Origin: Catenaria anguillulae PL171
Lineage: Eukaryota > Blastocladiomycota > Blastocladiomycetes > Blastocladiales > Catenariaceae
Direction: 5' to 3'
NCBI GenBank assembly: GCA_002102555.1
Contig: MCFL01000025.1
Span: 186,001-250,000 of the forward strand
DNA: 64,000 bases
A program made the translations under genes and the position numbers. Below are positions 10,382-22,312 of the stretch, piece by piece. Within the stretch, counting starts at the first letter, position 1, and every line of letters begins with the position of its first letter. The notes beneath the pieces were generated by a model. It searched no databases. It saw only the letters and a program-made list of their open reading frames with translations, and had not been told where the DNA came from.

Positions 10382-11998
10382 TCAGACTCCAATGACGAGG
10401 CACAACACAGCCGCAACAAGGACCGCAACCGACGAGCTCGTTCCCATCCGACCGTGACCTGCCGACGACGACCCACTGCTGCTCGACCCATTGCTTCCGC
10501 CATTGGCATTCCTGTTACCTGCCGGCTTGGCATCCTTGTCTTGTACGGCCAACCCCTCGGGCAAAATCTCTGCATTTTGAGTAAACGACCGCTTGATCTC
10601 GACGTTGCCCGCGGGAGTGAACCCCATGGCCACGAGCACATCCTTTGTGCCCTTGCCAATCCCGCTGTTGGGTGCCTGGAACTGCTGAATAGCATTCGAA
10701 AACGACAATCCAACCGCACGAAACACCATCAAAAACTCTTGCGTGCGATTCGCCTGCTGTGCCACATGCGCCAAACTGGATCCCTCAACATATGGGCTGA
10801 GTCCAGACTCGAGCACCATCTTTGTCGTCGACACAACACGCGTTTGGGGCGGCCACACGGTCGGGCGAAACTCGAGCGCGCCCGTGCGCGTGCCGAGCGT
10901 GTACAAGGTGGTCATGGCAGAGCGTGCGGCCTCGTCCTTGCGCAGCTCGGCAAATACGGCATCGGGCGAGTAGGCGCGGTCGCCATCGCGTTGCGCGCGC
11001 TGCGCGTCGGTGGGGTTGGGCCGGCCCGATTGACCGGGAGGAAGAGGCGTGAGGCGGCCGGCTTTCACTGCGGAATCAAACGCGGCATTGATGGCTTGCA
11101 CGTAGGCGCTGACTGGCCGGTCGCCGAGGAAGGTGAATCGGTTCCAAATCGAAGGCTCCGTGAACCGGTACAGCTTGTCGCCGTTGAAGATTGGATCCGA
11201 ATCGTCCGTGCTCTCTGGAGGGGGTTGCACGCTGGGCGGGCTCGAGTCGTAGTAGGGCGCCAGCATGCGTTCACGGGTCGACACTTGGAACGACATGAGC
11301 GTGTCGTCGCCATATCCGAGACCGTGGAGGAGCTCGTGCGTTGCGACTTGTTCCAGGTCGCGTTGGTCGGCCTTCATGGACGTGCCGTCGTCGGAAAACC
11401 ACCAGTTGCGCAAGGCGTTGAAGCGCGCCAAAATGTCATACTTTGGCCACTTGATTTGGTCGCGGTCGACCTGCGGAAAGTCGAGCTGCTTGAGCAGCGA
11501 CGTGGCGTACAAGTAGACTTGGTTGTCGTCCTTGTGCCTGACGCGCAATCGTTGAGTGGGGAGGGCAAAGCCCAGCGTATTGATTTCGGCGCAGTCGTCG
11601 GCGGGCTGGTCCGTGCCGCACGGCAAGAACATGGACAAGTCGACATTCTGTCCGCAACTTGCGGTGAGCACAGGAAACACGAGTACCATGGCCAATGTGA
11701 GACAAGTTGTTAAACGTACAATCGTGTTCTTGATTTTGAACTCGCTCGCAATCCGAGCCGCTGCCCGCTGGAAAGCTTTCTCGGCCTTGCCACAAAATGT
11801 GCGGTCGGACGAGCACGAGAACTTGATGTTGAAGGCACCTTGCTTGACATCAACGTCCGACTGAAACTTTGGCGTGAATCGACGGCCGGGATAGGTGCCT
11901 GCGCGATGTGCTGGTGGCGGGTTGAAGGCAACGACGGCGGAGGGAGTCAAGATGAGCAACAAGGCGGCCAGAGTGGCGATGGCCAGGACCGGCGACAT
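10382..11998 (-). CDS. Secreted, probably GPI-anchored HELLH metalloprotease-like protein
   Basis: The protein starts with a signal peptide (MSPVLAIATLAALLLILTPS) and ends in a Ser/Gly-rich tract plus a hydrophobic tail (SSSVAVLVAAVLCLVIGV), the pattern of a GPI-anchored surface protein. The core contains THELLHGLGYGDD (about residues 196-208 after splicing), a zinc-binding HExxHxxG motif with Asp as a possible further ligand, as in metzincin-like peptidases. The ORF is open throughout. However, 11648-11719 is a 72-nt in-frame stretch beginning GTACGT and ending CAG that encodes an out-of-place hydrophobic segment; it is best read as an intron, leaving 514 residues. Several Cys pairs fit secretion. 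The substrate is unknown and I recognise no closer family; a surface or secreted degradative role is inference. Confidence 0.72.
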   Translation of the reverse strand: MSPVLAIATLAALLLILTPSAVVAFNPPPAHRAGTYPGRRFTPKFQSDVDVKQGAFNIKFSCSSDRTFCGKAEKAFQRAAARIASEFKIKNTIVRLTTCLTLAMVLVFPVLTASCGQNVDLSMFLPCGTDQPADDCAEINTLGFALPTQRLRVRHKDDNQVYLYATSLLKQLDFPQVDRDQIKWPKYDILARFNALRNWWFSDDGTSMKADQRDLEQVATHELLHGLGYGDDTLMSFQVSTRERMLAPYYDSSPPSVQPPPESTDDSDPIFNGDKLYRFTEPSIWNRFTFLGDRPVSAYVQAINAAFDSAVKAGRLTPLPPGQSGRPNPTDAQRAQRDGDRAYSPDAVFAELRKDEAARSAMTTLYTLGTRTGALEFRPTVWPPQTRVVSTTKMVLESGLSPYVEGSSLAHVAQQANRTQEFLMVFRAVGLSFSNAIQQFQAPNSGIGKGTKDVLVAMGFTPAGNVEIKRSFTQNAEILPEGLAVQDKDAKPAGNRNANGGSNGSSSSGSSSAGHGRMGTSSSVAVLVAAVLCLVIGV

Positions 11999-13014
11999 GG
12001 GTGGCGACGGCGAGATGGGTCTGTGATGGTGGCGATTGAGGCCGTTTCGGTGCCGAGACCACTGGCGAGAGAATGGTTGAGGGTAGCATGGCGGTAGAGA
12101 CGGTCGAGTGTGAATAATGCTAAAGCGTTAACAGTAAATGGACGGGGTCTAGAATGGATTAAGTAGAGCGCAACAGGAACGGCAGAGCGGTGAGTTGACT
12201 GAGCAAACAGGCGGCACGGACGAGGCCGATGCAAAAGCGATGTGTGGCAAAAAATGGCGAACGGACCGGAAGAGTATACAGGTGGCAGGAACGCTGAGAA
12301 CGAGAGTGACCCGGAAATAAGTGTGTGTGGAGGGTTGAAGGGGAGCCAGTCCGGAAAAGTGAAGGGTGCCCAATTGCAAGGACAGAGAGATGGATGCGCA
12401 GGTGCCGACCAGTGCGCTTGCTGAACGGAAAGTGGGTGGGCGGTCCTCAAAGGAGAAACTGCAGAAATAACGTCAAAGTATTTACAGGAAACGGCCGAGG
12501 CGATGGCTTTGAATGGTGGCATTGATGGGCTTGCATCGAGCGCACACGACCAGAGATGACCCAGGGGCGGTCGCAGGCTTTTGTGGGATCCCGCCACGGT
12601 CTGCCGGCCTGCCGAGAAGTATGCCTCGATAAATGAACTGTTTGGAAATTTACTGGACGATTGCCGTTGCATGCATGTAATACATAATGTGAAGCAAGGC
12701 AAGGTAAAGCCAGCGACTGCGGTGTTGAGGACACTGAATCGAGCGGCTTGCCGAGCAATCAGAGAGACGCGATTCATTGGTCGACCGAGTCGCAGGAGCT
12801 CTACGCCTGATTCCAGAAGCAATCCAGAGGCAAAAACTTGGATGGAAGATGCAGACGTAGGTACCTCGGTGAAGGTAATATTTATGGAAGTAGCCTTCAA
12901 TCTCGAGCGCGGTGTCGATGGGTGCGATTGTCACGCATTGGCAAGTGGCCCCAAAGCGAATCAAACCAACAAATCTAAAACACCCTTCGTCTTGTATTGT
13001 ATTGTGACATCAGT
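11999..13014. other. Intergenic, no supported gene
   Basis: This 1-kb stretch lies upstream of the metalloprotease-like gene and downstream of NUS1. A 317-codon minus-strand ORF (12900-11947) runs through it and into the next gene in another frame; it lacks any motif and has a promoter-like composition. Confidence 0.5.
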
Positions 13015-14287
13015 CTACTTTCCATACCTCTGCTCCACGCCCTGATACCTCCTCACTGCTCTCACAACCCTCGCCGGCGTCACCATCCACGCTGCGCGCT
13101 CGTGGTGCAATTCCGTCAGGCGCAACCCCCATGGCGGATACCCCATCAGAACACAACTGGGCACGCCGAGAATCAGCAGGTCCGGGTCGGGTAAGACATT
13201 GCGCGAAATGTGTGCCGGATCCGATTGGTCCGGCGACAAGGCCGGGCTCGCGTAGCGGGCAATTAGCGACTTGCCGTGAATGGCCGGGTCGGCCAGGTAA
13301 ACGGTAAGTGGAACGCCAGGACGGGTGCCGTGGGCACCGGGGCGGTTCAGGCAGCTCAGCCGGCGCGAAAGGCGGGGCTTGGTATTGGCGGTGCTGGCCG
13401 CGTTGGCGAGTGACGAGGGCGATGCGGGGAGGACGGTGGCTGCGAGTGGGGTCACAACCTCAATGGGTCGGCGGAGCGAGTGCGAAGTGGTGTGCAGGGC
13501 GAGCAGGAGAGCGTCAGAGTCTGCGAGACACACACATGGAGATTCAGTCCAAGTTACTGATGAGTGCGACTAAATCCATCGTACCCATGCCAGGCGTCAA
13601 CAGCACAGTCACACTCACAAACTCGGTATCCGGCAACAAGGCCACCAACTGACAAATGGCGGCCACCACCTGTGCCTCTGGCCGGGGAATCCATGACTTT
13701 GGCACCACTCGCTGCCAAATCGGCAGAAACCGAGCATAAGGGCCCCACGCCGCCTTGCTCAAGGTGGGCGCAACAATGCCGACATGTTTTGGCACACGGA
13801 GTTCTGTCGACGCAGGCAGCGACCGCGCAGGGTCAATAGCCCAGCGCACTGCGCGAGCAGCAAGGGTCCGAGGGTGACAAGCCGATACTGGTTGCTTGCG
13901 CTGCGTTGTTGTTGATTTGCATCCGGACAAGGTCGAGGACGACGAGGCACTGGATGAAGATGAAGATGACGATGAAAAAGACGATGTGGGAGTTGAGGGT
14001 CCGGGCTCGGATTCGGGTGCAGTCGATACAGCGACATGGAACAGCCACCATTCGGCGAGACAGGCCGAGGTGATGGCGGCTTGGTGGACCAGGAGCCAGA
14101 GCGTGCGGAAGGCAATGAGCAGGCGAAAGATGATCCAGGACGCAATCGAGGACAGGACACCTTGGTGTTGCTGCCGGCGGTCCACTGGTCGTGGAGGTGG
14201 GGTTGCGGTTGGCGGGGTTGCCGCGGCTGAGAAAGGTTTGGACATGGTGAGGGCAGGCGGCAGTGGCTGCGGCAGGATCTTGCTCAT
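13015..14287 (-). CDS. NUS1: NUS1-type subunit of cis-prenyltransferase (dehydrodolichyl diphosphate synthase complex)
   Basis: NUS1 pairs with the catalytic cis-prenyltransferase at the ER to make dolichol precursors for N-glycosylation. Exons are 13585-14287 and 13015-13520; the 64-nt intron (donor GTACGA) joins LLTPGM to DSDALLLAL, giving 402 residues. A hydrophobic segment (about 45-80: WIIFRLLIAFRTLWLLV) provides the membrane anchor. A poly-Ser linker follows, then PKHVGIV, the start of the prenyltransferase-like fold. The C-terminus has the diagnostic order DPDLLILG, GYPPWGLRLTEL and finally RYQGVEQRYGK, whose RxG-like tail is shared by NUS1/NgBR proteins and contributes to the partner's active site. 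Catalytic Asp motifs of the active paralogue are not seen, as expected. Alternative donor GTGAGT upstream gives the wrong phase. Confidence 0.85.
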
Positions 14288-14706
14288 GGTATCAACGCAG
14301 TAGTTGATGATATTGATAGAAGATCGGTATTACATCAAGAGCTCGTCGTCAGCTGTTAATATTGCATTGATTTATTGTCCATTCAGTCTCTCCATCATAT
14401 CAATACGACTGCCATGTGATACCATCCATCATCGTCATCACATCACTGGCACATCACGGCAACGATCAACTGAAGGCAGCGCGGCCGAGAGTCTGTTCCG
14501 TTGGCTTGGTTGCCACCCAAGTGCATTCCTCCTCACGTGAGTTCGTCGTTGAGCGTTGAGTCTCCCGGCCGTCAAGCAATCTTCAAGCATGCAACTGGAC
14601 TTGTGAAAGTGGTTGGCACTCGCCATGACAGCATAGGTGCAGGACGGACCCAACGCGGGGTCAAGCTCAACACCGCCACCCGCTCGCGGCCCATGCTTTG
14701 CCCTCC
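14288..14706. other. Intergenic upstream of NUS1
   Basis: This is the promoter side of NUS1 and the upstream flank of the broken + strand ORF. I see no motif or gene in it. Confidence 0.5.
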
Positions 14707-15361
14707 AGTGCTCTTCGCTTTGTCCTAAACGGCGTCTGCCTCATTCCGCGCCTCGAAGTCACTGGTGACGCCCTCAATGCTTCACAAGTCGAATACTTTG
14801 AAATCTTGGACTTTGCATACTTGCTCGTGTTCTCTCGAATCCACACCGGTGATTCAGACTCGGCATGCTACTTTCCCACCATTGGTATCCTCTCCGTCAA
14901 GCAGCAGCTTGATTGCCAGCTGCGACACATTGGAATCGAGCAGCCCGCCATCGAGCAGTTGCGTCGCATGCTGGCTGATTCCCACATATTCGCAATTGGT
15001 TGCTGAGGAACGCGCTACTTTGTTTTGTCCTACCAATTCCAGGCGCGCGAGCAGTCCATTGACGAGTCCCAAGTTTGCCCCAACTCTCCTATTGTCTCCA
15101 TTTCCAAGGCCGTCACTCACTGCGGTCTCAACGTGCTCAATGCCGAGCTGTCCATGCCGTGTCTCGCGCGCATTGCCGAAATGTGCCCTCAGTTGGCTTA
15201 CCGCCGATATGGGCGACATGGCCCGTATGTTTTTCGATGCTAAGTCCATCATGCTTGGTCTCGTCGACTTGGCGCGAATTTTGCGCAATCGCCGTGGCCG
15301 GCTGCAGTGCAAGTCATGGCCTATTTCGTGCATTGTGCTTAAGAACCGCATGGTCAGGTAG
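14707..15361 (+). pseudogene. Broken coding region of unknown family
   Basis: One frame from about 14707 reads like real protein (LEVTGDALNASQVEYFEIL, then CQLRHIGIEQPAIEQLRRML) but meets TGA at 15004-15006. The same frame reopens (SIDESQVCPNSPIVSISK through CLARIAEMCPQL) to about 15195. Then sense is found one base on (TADMGDMARMFFDAKSIML, LVDLARILRNRRG), as if one G were inserted in TTGGCT. No splice pair removes both faults. A stop plus a frameshift in the opposite sense to the window's other breaks suggests decay. I do not recognise the family. It ends 16 nt before the 3' end of the truncated kinase on the other strand. Confidence 0.4.
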
Positions 15362-15376
15362 CAAGACTTTTCTGTC

Positions 15377-16790
15377 TCAGTCGCGCCTTTTGTCCACGAT
15401 GTCTACCTGGTCGATTCGGTGGATTGGTCCACCAAGCAACCCCATTGCCCACATGTCGGCGGCAAGCAAGTCGCACTTTGAACGCTCCCTTGCGTTGAGA
15501 AGTTCAGGTGCAATGTACGCAAGTGTCCCGCTGTGTACAAAGAGTATTTGCAGAGTTAGTTTTGATAGGTAGCTGGGCAAGGACTCTGGGTGAATGTCGA
15601 CGTACCAGAGGTCGGACGGTCCCCTGTTGTGCACTTTTCGAGCAATCCCAAAGTCGGTGATAGCCGCCCGCAGGGCGCCCTCTCCGTTGCCGATGTGATC
15701 GAGGACCACGTTTTCGGGTTTGATGTCACGGTGTGCGATGCCATGGGCATGGATATGCTATGTATCGTCAAATCAGGCGAGATCCAGTGTAGGTAGGTAA
15801 GGTAACGATCCTTGAATGAGAATTCCTATCTTGTGCATTGAAACAAATCTCTATCCATCCTGAATGACAGTACCTCAAGCCCGCACAGCATTTGATGGAT
15901 GACTGACCGAAACTGACACTCGTCAACATTCGGTGTCTCGACGAGCAAATCAAACAAGTCGCCTGACATGTATCTGTTGGAATGGGTTTGCGACGGAGGG
16001 ATCACTTTAGTATGAACAAACGGTAAGCGCAAAGCGCCCAGTAAAAGACAAGTGAGACGAACAGGTCCTGAAGGACATAAACATGCGACTTTGTTTCGAC
16101 AAAGCCATGGCAGCCGACAATGTTGGGCTATGTACAGTCACAGATGGGGCAAGATCGTACGTGAATGAATACAGTGGTGCTTGAGACAACACTGGAAACT
16201 GCCGTCGCATCTTTAGTAAAACATACGTGCGGCAGAAGTCCCTTTAAGATGGACACCTCGGGCACGTTGGCGTTGTGCTGCGGCAGTTGCGCCTTTTTCT
16301 TTGAAATAATCTTGCAGGCGTATAGCTGCCCGGAAGCCAAGTGCCTTGATTTCCATACAGTGGAAAAGCTACCACTGTGCACGAGCATCATGTACGCGAC
16401 GCAAAGTCAGGGAGACGCCGCCGTGAGTGCTTTGAAAATAGAAACACAAACAGCAAGGATATGTGAGTCGGATACGGACCTGCCCAGATACTTGAGCAAT
16501 TCATATGATTCCTTGAACTTTTGTAACTCTGGATCTGATTCATGGCTGTACTTGGTGCGCGACCTGGAAGCACTGTGCACGTCACCGTCAACTGCATTTG
16601 ATGCCGCGGTCGATGTGGACTCAGGGACAGGATCAAGCGCTTGCTCTTTGGCATGATTGGGTTCAGATCTCTCGCTGTTGTTGTTGGATAGCGTGTGCGC
16701 CAAAGATGACGACGTCACTGTGTTTGTCGGATCATGGGAAGATGTCAGAGTGTCGACACTCGTCGGCCGTTCAGTCACTTGTGATGGCAT
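15377..16790 (-). CDS. Serine/threonine protein kinase, catalytic domain truncated after subdomain IX
   Basis: Six exons fit in phase: 16480-16790, 16227-16374, 16063-16127, 15874-15973, 15606-15757 and 15377-15530 (309 residues). A Ser/Thr-rich N-terminus precedes the glycine loop LGSGSFSTVWKS, formed exactly across the first splice. Then come the ATP lysine (YACKIISKKKA), PNIVGCHGF, VLQDLYMSGDLFDLL, the catalytic loop HAHGIAHRDIKPENVVLD, the metal-binding DFGIA, and GTLAYIAPELL as the APE motif. The Asp of subdomain IX follows in AADMWAMGLL. The frame then runs into unrelated sequence and a stop; helices of subdomains X-XI are absent and were not found in any frame downstream. All residues for phosphotransfer are present but the C-lobe is incomplete, so this is either a decaying gene or one with an undetected last exon. 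Confidence 0.7.
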
Positions 16791-19700
16791 GATGATAGAT
16801 TTGATAGCGGAAAGGCAGTGCGGTTCGGCAGTTGCAGTTAGTCACAGTGGATTCGTCAGTTTATTACTTATGCAAGTATGTTGGTCGCATGCAGCGGGAT
16901 GAAGGGGAGGATGAATTGCACACCTGTGAACATTTTCGTGTCGTGTTCGCACTGGCACAGATTTATTTACATATGTATGCACCAAACCACTTGGCTGCCT
17001 CAGGCCCTCAGCAGCCACGTGTACGATGTATCAACAACAGATCGTGCAACAGATCGTGAAACCGATCGAGCGCAATTTCTAACGATTGGAGAGTACATAT
17101 ATTGTCGGGAATGTCAGTCATTCCCCTAAATTGAGTCTCGAGACATAGCTCTCCACATATCCTTCAGTACCTGCTGCTTTCGGCAATCGCTCAAATTCTT
17201 ACCACAGCTCGGGCGTGACAATGTGCTCGTGAGCACCGGCCTTGTCCAGACCCTCACAATCGTCGCAGGCAAGTACTCATCCTCCAACATGTTCGCACTT
17301 TGTGATGGCGGCGATTCATGAACCACCTCAGTACTAGTACAAAGCAATCGATCGAGATGAAGCACCCAAGAATGTATCGACCAAGTATTGGTACATAGGT
17401 CCAATCGTTTCCAATCATGCGGACAGCTGCGGCCATCATTCTCGGATTCGTCGTTCCATTCACCCATTTGATACAGGAAATCCAAGGTGACTTGCTTAAA
17501 GAATCGATTCATTCTTTCCTTTCAAGTTGGTGTCCGAACGGACGGTTATGCTGCCAGTCGCGTTCAAACTATGACCGCTTTCATGCTGGAAAAACATGCA
17601 TTGGTTCTCGCACCATTGCATCGCTCGATGAGCTAGGCAATACCAGCCACGTGGCGGGTCGCGCAACATGTTTTCCCCATCGTGCAGACAATTTGGGTCA
17701 CCCACTGTGCCCTCATTCGTCTCCGGTCGGTCCTTTGACGATCTGGCACGATTGTGTGTGTGTGGGGGGGAAACTATGTTGACTTGGTGGATAACCGTTC
17801 GTTTGTCCCAAAGAGCTCCATTACAACCGTGCGGTCAGAACACTGGGCATTTCAGGCAGTATACATTGCGGTGTCGCCTTCCACGCACGATTCGGATGGG
17901 ATACGGCATCCACTTTGCACATGGGCATACTCGGCGGTGCCAATGATGTGCAAAGTGCACACGTGCGCGTGTGTCTGCACTTGGCGTGCAGGATCCGGAT
18001 CCGAATCCCGATTCGCCTGCTGGTTTCGGTGCCATTTGCGTGGACTGTCTTGTCAGAAGTGCGTCCAATCGGGCGCTTGCACGCTTCTGGTCTAGTATGA
18101 GTACTTGCATCATACACCCTGCCGCGTGTTGGATGGGCTCTTTTGTATTTAGGATCGACACCTTCGTTATTGGTTCTCTTCTCTCCCCTCCGTCCCCTCC
18201 GTTTAGATCCGCTGGGCCTTGCTCGTCAAGATTGGGCCTGTCGTGCAAGGTACGTGCCTAAATCAACTGTTTTTCGTCCTTGTGGCTCGCTGTGTTCCCG
18301 TTGCGCCCCGCTGCTCATCCAGGATACATAGCGGTGCCCGTGGATTGCAGTTGAGGTTCGCCAAGTGCAGCTGCTCCGTTGGTTGTCCCATATCTATGTA
18401 CGTACGCTTGTACCATTCTACTTTCGTTCCTGAGCTTTCAACCAATTGCGTCGTTGCTCTCACCCATCGCCACTATTAATAATAGGTACCACCGATCCTT
18501 CAATTGAATCGAATACCTCTAGGCCAGTGTCGTCCTCTAATCGCCGACTGCGTCCAAGCCGGGCGTTCCAAGCACGAAAAGCTGTGGGGCGTGTTCAATC
18601 ATAAAACTCGAGCGGGCTGCGGATACATCGTCTCAAGTACTCCAAGCATGGCCGCCATTTAGGCCGCGCATGCAACGCTAGCTTGCGGCGGTTCTCATGT
18701 GCCCACGACTATTATGTAACTTGATCATGACATTTTGGCGGCCGTCACCCTCCCAATCCAAGCCGGGCTTGTGAATCGACAACATTGTACCAACGTTTCA
18801 CGTTTCCGTCGGATCGTTTCCTCGCATCGCCCGTGCGTTTCCCAAGCGACCGTCTTGAAACCTGGCGTGACACGCTATGGCCGTGCCTGCATCTCAATAA
18901 CGTGACGGTGAATGGCGCGAGCAACCGTGACTAACTGGCCGCGGACACACCTTCCCACGCCGAGGAGTGGGCCAAGGACCGTGAACGTGTGCACTTCAAC
19001 TATCGGGTTCCGAATGCAATGCTGTGGTTCCCAATCGCGTCGCCCGTCCTTGCTGTCGCTGCGGCGATGAGTTCCCATGCACGTCCGACCGCAAATGTCT
19101 ATAGTCGCGCCACGACCACACTTTGCATCAGCATCCCTGTTGAGGCGGTTTTGCCTCGCATGGACGCGGGCTGCTTCACTTGCCCGCATACACGACCGAG
19201 GCCAAAGTCTGCATATTTGTCAATTCTTACCAAATGTATCAAGCTGGCGGAAGTTTGGAGAAGAGGCGGGAGGTTGCCTTGATTGTCAATTGGATACGTA
19301 CCCTAGTTTTCAAAGCAATGTGGATGGGAAATGAAATCAATCATCAGGTAACCGTGTATAATTGGAGAGTAAAGGGCATTTCAGGGAAAAGGGAAAGAAG
19401 CGGCATCGGAAAACGAAAGGCCGGTTGGGACTGGAATCAACAATGCAGGAACGGAATCAACAGAACAACACAAAAAACGAAGAGGATGAGAGAAAGAATG
19501 CAAGACGATGCCGTCGGCAAACAGGCAGAGAATACGCGTTGACAGAATGCCAAGGGACAGGGTGACGCTGGATAACATGAACTGAAGTCATGAATGGCCG
19601 TGTTGCGTCCATGGATCACTGGACATGTCGCGTGTGTTCGATCGGGTTGGAGCTAAGCCTTGTCTCGTGTCAGCTGGCTCCAAGTTTAGTATTGTATTGT

Positions 19701-20392
19701 GTCTCACGGATCATGTCTCCGATCCGTCTCCCTTTTGTTGTGTTGTGTCCCTACTGTGTGTGTACTCAAACCATCAAGGCTCTCCGGCTAACTAGCTGGA
19801 CCTCAACATATATTTTCCGTTGTGACTGTCTCGTTACGACTCAACAGGCCGCATTGAAGAGCATATCCAATTTGAAAAGGCGCGGGCGGATGAGCACCAA
19901 AGTCTAAAGAGTAATACCATACAGTAAGGAGAGCGTATTTCCCTAACTTCTATCCTAGTTGGTACAAAATTGAAGGACTTGCCCTATTGGAAACTGGATC
20001 AAGTTTCGATGGAAATCGTTCCCGTGCACATGATACGCGTTGTGATTCAAGGATCGCCCTGCCAACTTGAAGATCAGTCGCGAAGCACGATTCCCTGTGT
20101 GGGCAAGGTGAGCGAGCCGAAATGATTCGCTGCGGCCGGCCGCGGCCCGAGAGGAGAGTATTCTGCTCTCGTTATCGATCAAGTCATGCAATTTTCATAG
20201 CAGCACCATCAGCATTCTGACTGTTATCACCGACCGAGGCACGACGAAACTGCCACTGCCCCAGTGACCCCCTCCCGCGGCCATACAAAGAAACGCTTTT
20301 CCACCCACCACTCCTCTGCTTCACAGCTACAGCCACATTGCAGCCGTGTCCAACAGCAGAGCTTTTTTCGTCTACTTGCTCCCTGCCACAAC
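16791..20392. other. Gene-poor stretch of about 3.6 kb
   Basis: No frame on either strand shows a recognisable domain. Stop codons are frequent, and the longest ORFs (for example minus 17512-17126 and plus 17835-18250 area) are short and lack family motifs. Composition is less GC-rich than the flanks. It adjoins the truncated kinase, which fits a decaying or rearranged region. The last 200 nt are the promoter of the sterol desaturase. Confidence 0.5.
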
Positions 20393-21629
20393 ATGGATCT
20401 CGTCCTCGACTACGGTGACTGGCTCTTTCTCGACAAGGCCTACACGTTGGCCGCCGGCCAGCTCTCCCCACACCTCCCCACGGGCTTTGCAGCCACCCAC
20501 TTTCTTGATCGCACCTCCCTCTTCCGCCAGACGTTCAGCCTGCTCGTCTTTAACGCGATCGGCGCGGTGATTCTGTATCTCATCTTGGCCACGGCATCCT
20601 ACTACCTCATCTTTGACCATGACCAAATGCGGCACCCAAAGTTTCTACCCAACCAAGTCCGGCGCGAACTCGTCTTGTCGGTGAAATCACTGCCCGTCAT
20701 GTCGGCCTTGCTTGTGCCGTTCTTCGTGGCCGAGGTTCGCGGTCACGCAAAGCTGTACGACAGCGTCGACGAATATGGGTGGGCTTGGTTCTTGGCGAGC
20801 GTGCCGCTGTACCTGTTCTTTACCGACATGTGCATTTACTGGTACGATGAGGGCGCGCGTGGGGCTTTGTGGCTTTCTTCATTCCAAACCTTGCTCGATT
20901 GATCGCGTCCTTGCCAGTTTTGGCACCTTGCTCTGGGATGCGCTGAGGGCGGGCTTTCACTCACGCGTTATTGCTTCACAGGATTCACCGCTGGGAGCAC
21001 CATCCGGCCGTGTACTCGTACGTCCACAAGCCGCACCATGCCTGGAAAGTGCCGACGCCTTTTGCCGCCTACGCCTTCCACCCAGTTGTGCGTGCATCAT
21101 TTCTCCTGTTTCTTTCACGACAATTCATTTGCTCAAACACAAGCTGTGTATAGGACGGCGTCCTTCAAGCGCTTCCCTACCACATCTACCCGTTCTTGTT
21201 CCCGCTGCACAAGTACCTGTACCTCGGCTTGTTCTTGTTTGTGATGGCGTGGACCGTCTTCATTCACGACGGCGCCTACTTTGTCTCTGGCACATTCATC
21301 AACGGCGCGGCACACCACACGGTGCATCATCTCGAGTTCAATTTCAACTATGGCCAATACTTTACCTTGTGGTGCGTTACTTTTTCAATTCTTGTCGCAG
21401 GACCGAAGCCCGGCGACTGACCGCAGTCGCAATGGCTCACATTAGGGACAAGATTGGCGGCACGCACCGCGAGCCGACCGAGGAAAACACCATGCCACAA
21501 AAGTCGGGCAAGCTGCTCGGGTGCCAACTGCCGTCGAGCTCCGGCATGACGCGCGCGTCGAGCAGTAGCAGCAGAAAGGGCAAGGTGGATTCTGCGACCG
21601 ACTTGAAGCGGCGAGCAAAGCGCGAGTGA
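20393..21629 (+). CDS. ERG3: Sterol C-5 desaturase
   Basis: This ER membrane di-iron desaturase introduces the C5-C6 double bond late in ergosterol synthesis. Four exons, 20393-20841, 20982-21087, 21154-21371 and 21446-21629, give 318 residues; donors are GTACGA, GTGCGT and GTGCGT, and all junctions keep the frame. The three histidine boxes of the fatty acid hydroxylase superfamily are complete: HRWEHH (about 152-157), HKPHH (165-169) and HHTVHH (239-244). Family signatures [17 protein letters not shown] and [18 protein letters not shown] are formed across splice junctions, which confirms the exon choice. Hydrophobic segments flank the boxes. The tail is Ser/Lys-rich and ends KRRAKRE, a basic C-terminus that could aid ER retention. 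The length is normal for the family. Confidence 0.93.
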
Positions 21630-22312
21630 ACGAGCAAGTGAAAATGAGCAGTACATGCCTTCAGTTTGTTTCTTGTACATATGTGATGCAGCCAAACAGG
21701 GCATCAGAGTATGATCATGCATACGTGCTTCCGGTCTTGGAAATTGTGTCTCTTTGGGCCGTGAGAAGGATGAATGGACACTCAGTTCACGATGTGGATG
21801 TGGTGGTTGAGCTGAGCCGATGATCAACTAGCATTCATTGGCTATGGGCCAGCGCTGGTGCGTTGTTTTTTCATGAAACTCGATACTCAGCGTGCACTCA
21901 TGAAAAGCTCGTTGTGAAGCGGTGCGCACCTCCAGCGTGGGAAGTAAAGAAAATACTTACCTTGACTTTCGTCTCAGCACTCGCCCACCAAGGCGTTTCG
22001 GATCACGATTTAGGGCGACCAGACCCCTCCTGGCTGGACTCTCCTGAAGGCACGCAGTACAACGCAGCTCCACTCGACACCATGCATTACCAGGCTGTGC
22101 CCAGAGACAAGAAATTGCTGCACTGATTCCCGCTCATCCCAGCTCACACCTCACGCTCTCGACGAAACCTGCTGCATTGCTGGCGAATCCGGTTGGTTCC
22201 CACACACTCTTCACTCTGGCAATCAACACTCGCAACTTTCCTTCCAACTGTCATTCTTCCCACTTGAATTATTCCGGGCTGGTCCCACTCCCATTGAAAA
22301 ATCCATCTCATC
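21630..22312. other. Intergenic between ERG3 and the F-box-like gene
   Basis: This 0.7-kb stretch has only short, motif-free frames. The final part is CT-rich, as in many promoters of this window. Confidence 0.5.

Noticed and set aside
10454-11713. 419-codon plus-strand ORF
   Set aside because: It is the antisense shadow of the metalloprotease-like gene, with Arg/Gly/His-rich composition typical of GC-rich antisense frames.
11947-12900. 317-codon minus-strand ORF overlapping the metalloprotease start
   Set aside because: No motif, promoter-like composition, and it overlaps the signal-peptide exon in another frame.
14854-15351. Minus-strand ORF as the missing C-lobe of the kinase
   Set aside because: None of the kinase subdomain X-XI residues, such as the invariant Arg, appear in any minus-strand frame there.
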